NCBI GenBank assembly: GCA_029556545.1
Contig: JAKQEQ010000019.1
Coordinates: 65,694 to 129,693, forward strand
Reading direction: 5' to 3'
Source of the DNA: Candidatus Hydrogenedentota bacterium
Lineage (GTDB): Bacteria; Hydrogenedentota; Hydrogenedentia; Hydrogenedentales; JAGMZX01
DNA: 64,000 nt
Shown piece after piece: positions 57,102-64,000 of the stretch. The notes below the pieces were generated by a model, which was not told where the DNA came from, did no database searches, and was given only the letters and a program-made list of their open reading frames with translations. Each line of letters opens with the position of its first letter. Position 1 is the first letter of the stretch. Made by a program: the position numbers and the translations under genes.

Positions 57102-57668
57102 TTACTCGCCCCGCATATTCGTCAGCAGGTAGGACGGCGCCCGACCCCAGCGGTCGTAAGGGTAATAGCGGAAACACACCCGCCCCACAATGCCGTGTTG
57201 CGGCTGCGCCTGCCGCGTCAGATGGTCGTCGTCGCTGGCGTTGCGGTTGTCGCCGAGTAGAAAGACGAAGCCTTCCGGTACGCGCACTTTGTTCAGTACG
57301 TACGCCATCGGCTCGCGAATATACGGCTCCGACGCATACGCGCCGTTGAGGAACAGCGCCCCGTCCACCACCGCGATATCGTCGCCCGGCACGCCGATGA
57401 TGCGCTTGACTGCGTAGCCATCGGCGTCCTCAAACACCACAATGTCCCCGCGCCCGTATTCCGTTGCGTTCAACGTGACCAAGTGGTCGCCTGGCAGCAG
57501 CGTCGGCTCCATCGACCGGCTCGGCACCTCGAAAAAACGCATTCCGCGAAATCCAAAGAAATAGATGCCGACCAGACACAAAGCCAGAATAACGATCAGC
57601 CCCACCTGGTGACTGGTGAGGAAGCTCCACAAGGCCCCCCTCAGACGCCGCATCCTTGGCGCACTCAT
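57102..57668 (-). CDS. lepB: Signal peptidase I
   Basis: A 188-residue type I signal peptidase. One N-terminal transmembrane helix (VGLIVILALCLVGIYFFGF) is followed by box B PSRSMEPTL with catalytic Ser52, box C/D YGRGDIVVF and YAVKRIIGVPGD with catalytic Lys88, and box E GDNRNASDD (Asn instead of the usual Ser). It cleaves signal peptides outside the membrane. The length is on the short side but complete. The ATG overlaps the preceding TPR gene stop by 4 bases. Confidence 0.93.
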   Translation of the reverse strand: MSAPRMRRLRGALWSFLTSHQVGLIVILALCLVGIYFFGFRGMRFFEVPSRSMEPTLLPGDHLVTLNATEYGRGDIVVFEDADGYAVKRIIGVPGDDIAVVDGALFLNGAYASEPYIREPMAYVLNKVRVPEGFVFLLGDNRNASDDDHLTRQAQPQHGIVGRVCFRYYPYDRWGRAPSYLLTNMRGE

Positions 57669-58585
57669 CGGATGGGCTCGCCCCGACGAAGCCCCTCGAG
57701 CAGCGTCCGCGCCGAATCGTTCCCCGGATGCCGCCGCAGGCTCTCCGCAAGCGTCCGTTCAGCCCGTGCGTCCTGCCCCGCCCAAATCCAGGCCCGGCCC
57801 TCGTTCAGCCACGTGAAAAACACCTCGTTCCGGTCGCGCGCACAGGGCCGCGCCTGCCGCCATGCCGCCGCCGCGCGCGTCCAGTCCGGCGTTACGCCGA
57901 ACTGTTCCGCCGCGAAAAAATTGACCGCGTAATCCTGAAGGAGTTCGAAGTCGCCCGGCGCCAGTCGCACGGCGCGCTCCAGGAGTTTCATGGCTTCCTT
58001 ATATACGCGGTCCTTCTTCCATTCCCGCGCGCCGCCCACGGCTTCTGGGATGTTTAGGTATATTTGCGATAGGTTACAGATGAATTCGGCGCTTTTCGGC
58101 GCCAATTCGACCGCGCGATCCATATAATCCAGCCCCAGGCGCACCTGACCCGTTCGGCACAGGTGCATCCCGAAATTGTTGTAGGCCGCCGCATTCCCCC
58201 CGTCCAGCGAAATGGCCTTGGTCCAGGATGCCACCGCCCCCGCCGCGTCGCCGTAGCGGTCGTACAGCAACTCGCCGTAGTAAGTCCGCAGCCGTGCGTT
58301 CGCCCCGTATCGATGGAGGCCGAATTCATACGCCTGTCGCAGCGCGTCGAAAGACTCACGGGCCTCCCGCCGCAGCGTCTCCGCAGCCGTTGCGTTGCCC
58401 GCCCGCTCCTCGATATCGGCCCGGGCGTTCGCCAGGCGCGCGCGTTGTTGGCACAGCTTGTCCGCCGCGCGCAAGGCGTCCACGAAGGCCGATTCCTGCC
58501 CGACGACCGGCGCCAGATGTTCGAGGGTCGGCGGCAACGCCGGGCCTTGGGCGCAAAGCATCAAGAGCAAGAGTTCGGTAAGCAT
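57665..58585 (-). CDS. TPR-repeat protein
   Basis: A 306-residue protein. The hydrophobic N-terminus (MLTELLLLMLCAQGPAL) looks like a signal peptide. Tetratricopeptide units follow: AYEFGLHRYGANARLRTYYGELLYDRYGDAAGAVASW, AISLDGGNAAAYNNFGMHLCRTGQVRLGLDYM, AVELAPKSAEFICNLSQIYL and LLERAVRLAPGDFELLQDYAVNFFAAEQF. They mediate protein contacts in the periplasm. Coupling to lepB is by a 4-base overlap. Function unknown. The ATG at 58585 and a GTG at 58588 are adjacent start choices. Confidence 0.82.
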   Translation of the reverse strand: MLTELLLLMLCAQGPALPPTLEHLAPVVGQESAFVDALRAADKLCQQRARLANARADIEERAGNATAAETLRREARESFDALRQAYEFGLHRYGANARLRTYYGELLYDRYGDAAGAVASWTKAISLDGGNAAAYNNFGMHLCRTGQVRLGLDYMDRAVELAPKSAEFICNLSQIYLNIPEAVGGAREWKKDRVYKEAMKLLERAVRLAPGDFELLQDYAVNFFAAEQFGVTPDWTRAAAAWRQARPCARDRNEVFFTWLNEGRAWIWAGQDARAERTLAESLRRHPGNDSARTLLEGLRRGEPIR

Positions 58586-58667
58586 CACGTCATTCCCGTT
58601 GGCTGAGGAGCGTCCCCCGCATGGTATCAGAACCGTGCTGTGCCGCCCAAGCGATGACCGTGTGCTC

Positions 58668-59912
58668 TCAAGCGGGCTCGTAAACGGGATGCGGGTTAAT
58701 CAGTCGGCCGTCGCGCGGCTCGACCACAACGATGCCGTTCGGCGTGATTCGGAAGTCGCGCGCGTCTTTATCGAGATCGTAGCCGATGATGGCGTTCTCG
58801 GGAATGCGCACGTTCTTCTCGATGATGGCGCGTCGGATGCGAGCATGCCGCCCCACGCGGACCCCGTGGAGAAGGATGGATTCCTCGACGTGCGAGTAGC
58901 TGTTTACGCGCACCTCCGGTGAAAGAACGCATCGCCGAACCATGCCGCCGCTGACGATGCAGCCCGGGCTCACGATGGAATCCACCGCGACCCCGAAGCG
59001 CTGACCTTCGTCCGCGAACACGAACTTCGCCGGCGGCAATTGAGGCATGTGCGTGCGCAATGGCCAATCCCTGTCGTAGAGATTGAACAACGGGTCCACC
59101 TCAACCAAGTCCATGTTAGATTCCCAGTAGGCGTCGATGGTCCCAACGTCGCGCCAGTACTGAGCCTGCTTCTTGTTCTCGTCCAGGAAGTTGTAAGCGA
59201 ATACCATATGCGTATCGACGAGCTTCGGAATGACATCCTTCCCGAAATCGTGCGACGTGAGATCCGCGTCCGCGTCCGCGAGTACCGACCGCTTCAGCAC
59301 CTCGGTCTCGAATACATAGATGCCCATTGAGGCCAGCGCCGTATCCGGTCGGCCCGGCATCGGCTTCGGGTCGTCCGGCTTCTCCTCGAAGCCCAACACC
59401 CGTCCGTCGGAGTCCGTCTCCATGATCCCGAATCGGCCGCCCTCGGCGATGGGCACCTCGATGGTCGCGATCGTCAGGTCGGCCTCGTGCTCCTTATGAA
59501 ACGCGAGCATCTTGCCGTAGTCCATCTTGTAAATATGGTCCCCTGAGAGGATAAGCACGTATTTCGGGTCTTCCTGGTCTATCGAGTAGAGGTTCTGGTA
59601 AATGGCGTCCGCCGTGCCCAGGTACCAGTGGTGGTTCACGCGCATTTGCGGCGGGATGATGTCGATGTATTCCCCGTATTCCGGGCGCAAGACGTCCCAG
59701 GCGGAGCGAATGTGGCGGACCAGCGAATTCGACTTGTACTGCACCAGCACGTGGACGCGGCGCACACCCGAATTCATGCAGTTCGACAGGGTGAAGTCGA
59801 TAATTCGATAGGTGCCGCCGAAAGGCACCGCAGGCTTCGCGCGGTTCTTCGTCAGCGGATACAGCCGCTCCCCGGCCCCCCCGGCCAGCAGTACGGCAAG
59901 CACATCCTTCAT
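58668..59912 (-). CDS. glgC: Glucose-1-phosphate adenylyltransferase
   Basis: A 414-residue ADP-glucose pyrophosphorylase. The N-terminal nucleotidyltransferase has LLAGGAGERLYPLTKNRAKPAVPFGG (about 8-33), YLGTADAIYQNLY and SGDHIYKMDYGKML; FGIMETDSDGRVLGFEEKP and YWRDVGTIDAYWESNMDL are family-specific. A left-handed beta-helix C-domain (about 320-414) carries hexapeptide repeats such as VRRCVLSPEVRV. It makes ADP-glucose for glycogen synthesis. The ATG at 59912 is right for the family; earlier in-frame codons are shadow. GGGGAGG lies upstream. Confidence 0.95.
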   Translation of the reverse strand: MKDVLAVLLAGGAGERLYPLTKNRAKPAVPFGGTYRIIDFTLSNCMNSGVRRVHVLVQYKSNSLVRHIRSAWDVLRPEYGEYIDIIPPQMRVNHHWYLGTADAIYQNLYSIDQEDPKYVLILSGDHIYKMDYGKMLAFHKEHEADLTIATIEVPIAEGGRFGIMETDSDGRVLGFEEKPDDPKPMPGRPDTALASMGIYVFETEVLKRSVLADADADLTSHDFGKDVIPKLVDTHMVFAYNFLDENKKQAQYWRDVGTIDAYWESNMDLVEVDPLFNLYDRDWPLRTHMPQLPPAKFVFADEGQRFGVAVDSIVSPGCIVSGGMVRRCVLSPEVRVNSYSHVEESILLHGVRVGRHARIRRAIIEKNVRIPENAIIGYDLDKDARDFRITPNGIVVVEPRDGRLINPHPVYEPA

Positions 59913-60024
59913 CGCGTACCACCCTCCCCGCCGTCGTACAGGCACGGCGTTATTTCCACTGCGCCTCTGCCCTGCCGTCACAACGTGCCGCGCCCGTCCG
60001 GGCGCATTCCGACCCCACCCATTA

Positions 60025-60033
60025 ATTATAACA
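60025..60033 (-). promoter_or_regulatory. Extended -10 promoter of glgC
   Basis: On the minus strand TGTTATAAT, an extended -10 with perfect TATAAT, about 115 bases before the glgC ATG in a locally AT-rich patch. No good -35. Confidence 0.45.
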
Positions 60034-60109
60034 TCAATTCCGGCAATTTGTCTTCCGAGCCCTGGTCCACGCAAGCGACCTCAGAACGGGAGCCTTCCCC
60101 GCCCACGTC

Positions 60110-60131
60110 CCGTTCCATGTCGGAACAGCGT
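60110..60131 (+). repeat. 22-bp repeat, left copy, flanking the RelE/Phd pair
   Basis: CCGTTCCATGTCGGAACAGCG plus T. It matches 60767-60788 at 21 of 22 positions in the same orientation. The unit contains a GTTCC...GGAAC palindrome. The RelE/Phd pair lies between the copies. Confidence 0.75.
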
Positions 60132-60166
60132 CGAGTGCTCTGCAACGCCGTGGCGAGACGAGGCGG

Positions 60167-60412
60167 CTAGCGACGGGACTTTGGGGCAGGTGGGCGATTT
60201 TCCAAGCCCAACACCTTCTTGGCGCGACGGAGGGGAACCGTCGGTGCGTCGGCCTCTTCGGCTTTCGCGATACGCAGTTGCTTAATGTCTTCGTACTCTT
60301 GAAGATGCTCCTCGATTGCGACGAATTCGTCGTAAGTAAGCACCACAAATGCCTTTTTACCGTCGTATTCGAGTATCTTGGGATGAATGGCCTGCATGTC
60401 CGTTTTCCTCAT
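60167..60412 (-). CDS. Phd/YefM-like antitoxin
   Basis: An 81-residue protein with AIHPKILEYDGKKAFVVLTYDEFVAIEEHLQEYEDIKQLRIAKAEE. The strand-turn-strand followed by an amphipathic helix is typical of Phd/YefM-type antitoxins or short relatives. The stretch after it (VPLRRAKKVLGLENRPPAPKSRR) is basic. Its ATG overlaps the toxin stop by 4 bases (ATGA), so the toxin gene comes first, an order also seen in HigBA. A second start at 60397 has a good GAGGA site. It should bind and block the RelE-type toxin. Confidence 0.75.
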   Translation of the reverse strand: MRKTDMQAIHPKILEYDGKKAFVVLTYDEFVAIEEHLQEYEDIKQLRIAKAEEADAPTVPLRRAKKVLGLENRPPAPKSRR

Positions 60413-60684
60413 GGCCTATAGACTTCCCGCCTGTGGCGTACGCGGTACACCACGGCGCGATGGTTGTCCGCTAACTCGAAAAGCACGCGATATACCCCTA
60501 CGCGCAGCCGGTATTCGGGCGTGAAGTTCGTTAAGCGCTTCACGTCACCGGTCAGGTTGTGTTCTAGTCGTTCTAATGCTGTGACGACTCGACGTTGGTC
60601 GCCCTTCGAAAGCACCCTCAAGTCCTTGAGGGCTTGTGGTTTCAACTCGACGACATACCGCACGACGCCAGTGTACCATCTCAT
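60409..60684 (-). CDS. RelE/ParE-family toxin
   Basis: A 91-residue RelE-fold protein: YVVELKPQALKDLRVLSKGDQRRVVTALERLEHNL, then VKRLTNFTPEYRLRVGVYRVLFEL and AVVYRVRHRREVYRP. The RLRVGVYRVLFE strand pair and the final RHRREVY with basic/aromatic residues match RelE toxins, which cut mRNA in the ribosomal A site. The partner is the Phd/YefM-like gene overlapping by 4 bases. The ATG at 60684 is used; no strong SD is visible. 22-bp repeats flank the pair. Confidence 0.85.
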   Translation of the reverse strand: MRWYTGVVRYVVELKPQALKDLRVLSKGDQRRVVTALERLEHNLTGDVKRLTNFTPEYRLRVGVYRVLFELADNHRAVVYRVRHRREVYRP

Positions 60685-60766
60685 GATTCGTTGGGCAAGG
60701 TGGTGTTCACGTCGGTGTTGATGCTCACGTCGGGATTCAATGAGGGCGTTCCCCCTATAGCATTTT

Positions 60767-60788
60767 CCGTTCCATGCCGGAACAGCGT
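60767..60788 (+). repeat. 22-bp repeat, right copy
   Basis: CCGTTCCATGCCGGAACAGCG plus T, the partner of 60110-60131 with one difference. It lies between the RelE start and the surface-protein gene. Confidence 0.75.
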
Positions 60789-60825
60789 TGGTCGTCACGA
60801 CGAGAATCGCCCAAGACACCGTATG

Positions 60826-60852
60826 GGTCGGATCGGTCGGCTCGGTCGGATC
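60826..60852 (+). repeat. Three tandem 9-bp units
   Basis: GGTCGGATC, GGTCGGCTC and GGTCGGATC in direct tandem, between the RelE/Phd cassette and the end of the surface-protein gene. A possible slippage-prone tract; no coding role seen. Confidence 0.6.
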
Positions 60853-60925
60853 AGTCCCGATCCTCGCAGCCCTCTCTCTTCGCGGAGCCGCTCGTGCCGC
60901 TGAGCGATTCTACGTTGGCGCCTCG

Positions 60926-63900
60926 CTACTTCCGCCGGCGCGTGGCGACCGCCGCGGCGCAGGCAAGGGCGCAGGCGAGGGCCGCCAGCCCGAACGCGCC
61001 GCCCACGGGAATGCCCGCGCTCACGAGCAGGTACGCGGCGTCGGATTCGATCGACTCTTCGAGATCGAAGACCTCGACCCAGTAGTAGCCGGTATCGCTA
61101 AGTTCGGTCACGTCGATTGTGTATTCCGGCGCATCGGGACCGACGGTCTCGACGAGCTTGGGATCGGGGACAGGCACGTCTCGAAGACTCGCTTGTGCCA
61201 GTCCCCGCTTCCAGACGTATCGCAAGTCGCGCAGGCCGCCCGTAACGACGACGGAGAAGGTGAAGGAATCCCCTTTCCGCACGTCGCCGCCGCGCGGTTG
61301 CGACTGGAAGGCCATGTGCTGGGCGAACAACACTTCGGCAACGTCGGACTGGACCTCGGTGACGCCATCCGATACCACGCAGAAATACCAGCCGTGACTG
61401 CTCTCGGGCGGCGCGGGCACAGTGTAGCTCGGGCCGCTGCCCACAAGGACCGGCAAGGCGCCGGTTCCCAAATCGAGGTACCAATCGAAGGTGAGCGCGT
61501 CCAGACCGCCAGACGCGGCGACTTCGAGCACATGATTGCCTTCATCAACGTACCGGTCCGCGCCAACAGGCTGCTGCGTGATTGTGATCCGGTCGCCGAA
61601 ACGCACCTGCGCCACATCGGACTCGATGCTGCCCACGTCGTCCGTGGCGACACACCAGTACGCGCCGCTATCGGCCAAGGTCGGTGATGTAATGATGTAG
61701 CTGCCGCCCGTGCCGATTGAAACCGGGCCGCCGCCGAGCCCGTCGTCGAACCACCACGCGAGCGTGACCGGACCGTCCCCGCCCGCTACCGCCGCCTCAA
61801 GCGTGTAGTCGCCTTCATCGACGTAGCGCGTGACGCCTGCGGGCTGCATGACAAACGCCAGCGGTGCGCCGCGCACCACGACCGACGCCAGGTCGGACGT
61901 GACCTCGTCCGTGCCGTTGTCCTCGACGACAAGGTCGTAGTCGCCGGCGTCCGATGCATCCACGGATAGCAGGGTGAGCTCCGGGCCGCCCGGCTGTTCG
62001 CCCGGCGACAGAGGGGCGGTGTCCTTGCGCCACGTGTAAATGAGCGGCGGGATGCCGCCGGTGACCGTCGCATCGAGGGTCACGTCATCGCCGGGGTTGA
62101 CGCCCACGCTTTGCGGATGGGCCGTAATGGCAAGATGCGGATAGACCGTAAGCTTGCCCTGACCCGAATCACGCACCGTCGGCGGCGTGTCGCTGTCCGT
62201 CACCGCGCAGCGGTAGAGGCCCGGCTGCAGCGGTTGCGTCAGTTCAAGCAGCGCCGCGCCGGGCTGCGGAATCGCCGGAACAAGGTCTTCGAGCAGCACG
62301 CCGTCCTTGCGCCAACTGTACGTATACGGCGGCACGCCGCCCGAGGCCGTGATCTGGAACGGCACGAGCGCCACGTCGTCATAGACGGTCGCGTCGTTCG
62401 GTCCCGCCACGGCCAGCGGCGAATTGACCGTTATGATCGCGACGTCCGACGTGACAAGACCATAGGGCGCAAGACCGAGCGCGTCGGCGACGACCACGTC
62501 GTAGTTGCCTGCGTCCGTGGAGGAAACCGGCCCCAAAGACAGGAATGGGGCGCTCGGCGCGCCGAGGCTGCCGCCGTCCTTGCGCCAGTCGTAGTGCAGC
62601 GCACCCTTGCCGCCCAGGGCGAAGACCGTCAGCACAGTGGTATCACCGGCAATCAAGGTTTCGCCGACGGGATGCACCGTGATGCTTACCGGCGGGTCCA
62701 CCGTGACGACCGCAACGTTGTCGCTTCCTTCCGCGTGGGTCTGATCGTTCACATAGACCTCGTATGTGCCCGCATGGTCCGTCGTAACGGACGGGACCGT
62801 ATAGGAGTTCTCGGAATCACTGAAGTGCGCCACCTGGGTGTCCAGCAACCAGAGATAGGTCTTGTTTCCCCTGCCGCCGACCACCGTCGCCGTCAGCGTG
62901 AGCGGTTCGCCCACGTACAGGTCCGCAGTCTCCGGAGCGATCGTGATATCCATCCCGACATCGACAAAGACCGTTGCCGTATTCGTAACACATGTCGTCC
63001 AGATTTTGCCGTCGGGGATCGCGCCGATGTTGTAATTGGGCGACCCTTGCACGCGGAGCACCACGTCTTTGGCATCGCCGCCGCCGTTGTTGACCAGGAA
63101 AATCTGTCGGAAGCCCGCGAACGGCGTCGAGGACCCGAGATCGACCACTTCGAGGCGGTCGACGCCGGGCGTGGCCACACTGGCCTTGTTCCAGAAATTC
63201 GTTTGGCAGAAACCGCCCGTGGCCGTGCCGCCTTCGAGTTGCGGGATCAAGGGCGTGATGACTGTCACGTTGTACGGCGCGGGCGCGCGCAATACCGCGT
63301 TGTTCGTCGTTGTGCCCGTCACAATGTCGTCGCTGAACGCGGGCAGCGTGATATGCGCACTCGCGAGATTGGTGACCGTCGTATAGCGCCCGGTGAGGTC
63401 GCTCGTCGAAATGGACGAGTGATTATTGCAGGTGACCGTCCCGCCCGCAGCCAGCACGACCGACCCGTGCAGTTTCACCATGCCCGGCGCGGCAAGACCG
63501 CCCGCGCCGCCGCCGCCCGAAGTTCCGCTTGGGCCGCCTTGGCCGCCTGTGCCGCCTTGACCCCCTTGGCCGCCCGTGCCGCCCGTGCCGCCGTACACGA
63601 ATACGGGCCAACACCAAGCGACCGGGTCCGACCACGCTCCTTGTCCACCGCCCGCGCCGCCGTTGGGCCCGCCGCCAGTCGACCCGCCCGAACCACCCGC
63701 CCCGCTGTTGGCGGGGCGTTGCGGCTCCGGTGCGGTCGAGGCGCTCGCTGAGACGTCAAGATTGCCGCTGACATTGAGGAGCCCCCGGGCTGATAGCACG
63801 ACCACGCCGCCGCCGTTGCCGCCATCGCCGCCGCGGCCACCTTGGGCAGCGACGCCGCCAAGACCGCCGTTGCCACCCGTGCCGCCCGCGCCGCCGTTGC

Positions 63901-64000
63901 CGCCGTTACCGCCGCGGCCGTCAATGTTCGTGCATCCGTTAGACAGCCATGCACAGGCTGCAAGGCCGCCGCCGCCACCGCCCGCGCCGCTCGAACCGCC
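60926..64000 (-). CDS. Ig-repeat surface protein with Gly-rich N-part and IPTL-like anchor (5' end outside window)
   Basis: The frame is open to the right edge, so at least 1024 residues are present. The outermost ~120 residues are a Gly/Asn-rich collagen- or PGRS-like tract (repeats such as GGNGGAGGTGGNGG). Then come a beta-helix-like part (GRYTTVTNLASAHITLPAF) and at least six Ig-like domains of about 85 residues (YSWRKDGVLLED, YTWRKDTAPLSPG, each with DAGDYDLVVED/GLYRCAV endings). The C-terminus (SAGIPVGGAFGLAALACALACAAAVATRRRK) is an IPTL/PEP-CTERM-like sorting tail: motif, hydrophobic helix, Arg cluster. It is probably a cell-surface or matrix adhesin exported and processed by an exosortase-like system. 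No sortase gene is in the window. Confidence 0.85.
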   Translation of the reverse strand, partial: GGSSGAGGGGGGLAACAWLSNGCTNIDGRGGNGGNGGAGGTGGNGGLGGVAAQGGRGGDGGNGGGVVVLSARGLLNVSGNLDVSASASTAPEPQRPANSGAGGSGGSTGGGPNGGAGGGQGAWSDPVAWCWPVFVYGGTGGTGGQGGQGGTGGQGGPSGTSGGGGAGGLAAPGMVKLHGSVVLAAGGTVTCNNHSSISTSDLTGRYTTVTNLASAHITLPAFSDDIVTGTTTNNAVLRAPAPYNVTVITPLIPQLEGGTATGGFCQTNFWNKASVATPGVDRLEVVDLGSSTPFAGFRQIFLVNNGGGDAKDVVLRVQGSPNYNIGAIPDGKIWTTCVTNTATVFVDVGMDITIAPETADLYVGEPLTLTATVVGGRGNKTYLWLLDTQVAHFSDSENSYTVPSVTTDHAGTYEVYVNDQTHAEGSDNVAVVTVDPPVSITVHPVGETLIAGDTTVLTVFALGGKGALHYDWRKDGGSLGAPSAPFLSLGPVSSTDAGNYDVVVADALGLAPYGLVTSDVAIITVNSPLAVAGPNDATVYDDVALVPFQITASGGVPPYTYSWRKDGVLLEDLVPAIPQPGAALLELTQPLQPGLYRCAVTDSDTPPTVRDSGQGKLTVYPHLAITAHPQSVGVNPGDDVTLDATVTGGIPPLIYTWRKDTAPLSPGEQPGGPELTLLSVDASDAGDYDLVVEDNGTDEVTSDLASVVVRGAPLAFVMQPAGVTRYVDEGDYTLEAAVAGGDGPVTLAWWFDDGLGGGPVSIGTGGSYIITSPTLADSGAYWCVATDDVGSIESDVAQVRFGDRITITQQPVGADRYVDEGNHVLEVAASGGLDALTFDWYLDLGTGALPVLVGSGPSYTVPAPPESSHGWYFCVVSDGVTEVQSDVAEVLFAQHMAFQSQPRGGDVRKGDSFTFSVVVTGGLRDLRYVWKRGLAQASLRDVPVPDPKLVETVGPDAPEYTIDVTELSDTGYYWVEVFDLEESIESDAAYLLVSAGIPVGGAFGLAALACALACAAAVATRRRK

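Noticed and set aside
62111-63751. 546-codon plus-strand open frame
   Set aside because: It is antisense to the Ig-repeat protein; long antisense frames are expected in GC-rich genes.
63806-64000. GCC-rich repetitive tract that could be taken for a microsatellite or CRISPR-like array
   Set aside because: It reads in frame as a Gly/Asn-rich protein tract continuous with the Ig-repeat gene; no conserved spacers or equal unit length.

Overview
This is a 64 kb window of GC-rich, gene-dense bacterial DNA with short intergenic gaps and many 1-4 bp start/stop overlaps. Taken together, four kinds of content suggest an uncultured lineage of the Hydrogenedentota / Planctomycetota-PVC type; this is an inference from content only. 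They are (1) Gfo/Idh/MocA oxidoreductases, Tat-exported sugar-active proteins and a GH78-like rhamnosidase; (2) prepilin-like and PilX-like pilus proteins; (3) an immunoglobulin-repeat surface protein with an IPTL/PEP-CTERM-like tail; (4) several families of short palindromic repeats. No rRNA, tRNA, CRISPR array, transposase or prophage was seen.

Layout. 0-7.5 kb: end of an AtuA-like protein with an enoyl-CoA hydratase, a beta-propeller glycosidase-like protein, a DegT aminotransferase, an exported NTF2-like protein, a sodium:solute symporter and lysS. 7.6-9 kb: two back-to-back toxin-antitoxin pairs (DUF433/DUF5615 and HicBA). 9-13.7 kb: a minus-strand sugar-modification operon (methyltransferase, GmhA-like isomerase, Gfo/Idh/MocA, 2-hydroxyacid dehydrogenase, inositol-monophosphatase family). 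13.7-20.6 kb: a CNNM/CBS membrane protein, an EEP phosphatase, an EamA transporter, an acyltransferase-like membrane protein and a large secreted sugar-binding protein. 20.7-26.5 kb: a probable carbohydrate catabolic locus (Tat-exported Gfo/Idh/MocA; divergent Tat-exported FucI-like isomerase, Gfo/Idh/MocA-SCP2 fusion and GPH-type transporter).

26.6-32.1 kb: small membrane and surface proteins, including a cohesin-like anchored protein, a lipoprotein, a structured RNA candidate, an esterase and a 38-residue small protein. 32-38.7 kb: pheA, a UvrD/PcrA helicase, dapB and the rhamnosidase. 38.7-43.2 kb: a type IV pilus-like operon (PilV, PilW, PilX-like protein with a CxxCH motif, HEAT-repeat protein) behind a good sigma-70 promoter. 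43.5-52.3 kb: a GntR/LacI-type regulator, a histidinol phosphatase, an RRM protein, purU, hemolysin III, a response regulator with a degenerate GGDEF domain, polX, nth and a CPBP-type membrane protein. 52.3-55.9 kb: two coupled unknown small genes bracketed by a duplicated Rieske 3' end, then Rieske, DUF1858, IscA and a YgfZ-TPR fusion, i.e. an iron-sulfur group. 55.9-60 kb: J-domain protein, rhomboid, lepB, TPR protein and glgC. 60-61 kb: a RelE/Phd pair flanked by 22-bp repeats. 61-64 kb: the Ig-repeat, Gly-rich surface protein, running off the right edge.

The most unusual theme is repeats. Two families of twin-hairpin palindromes (A and B) lie between genes. Hairpin cores of family B also occur in frame inside two coding sequences, and one family-B element lies exactly where the dapB leader RNA should be. 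Separately, the DUF433/DUF5615 pair, the RelE/Phd pair and the unknown small-gene pair are each bracketed by short direct repeats or a duplicated gene end, suggesting that small-gene cassettes are gained by recombination between repeats.
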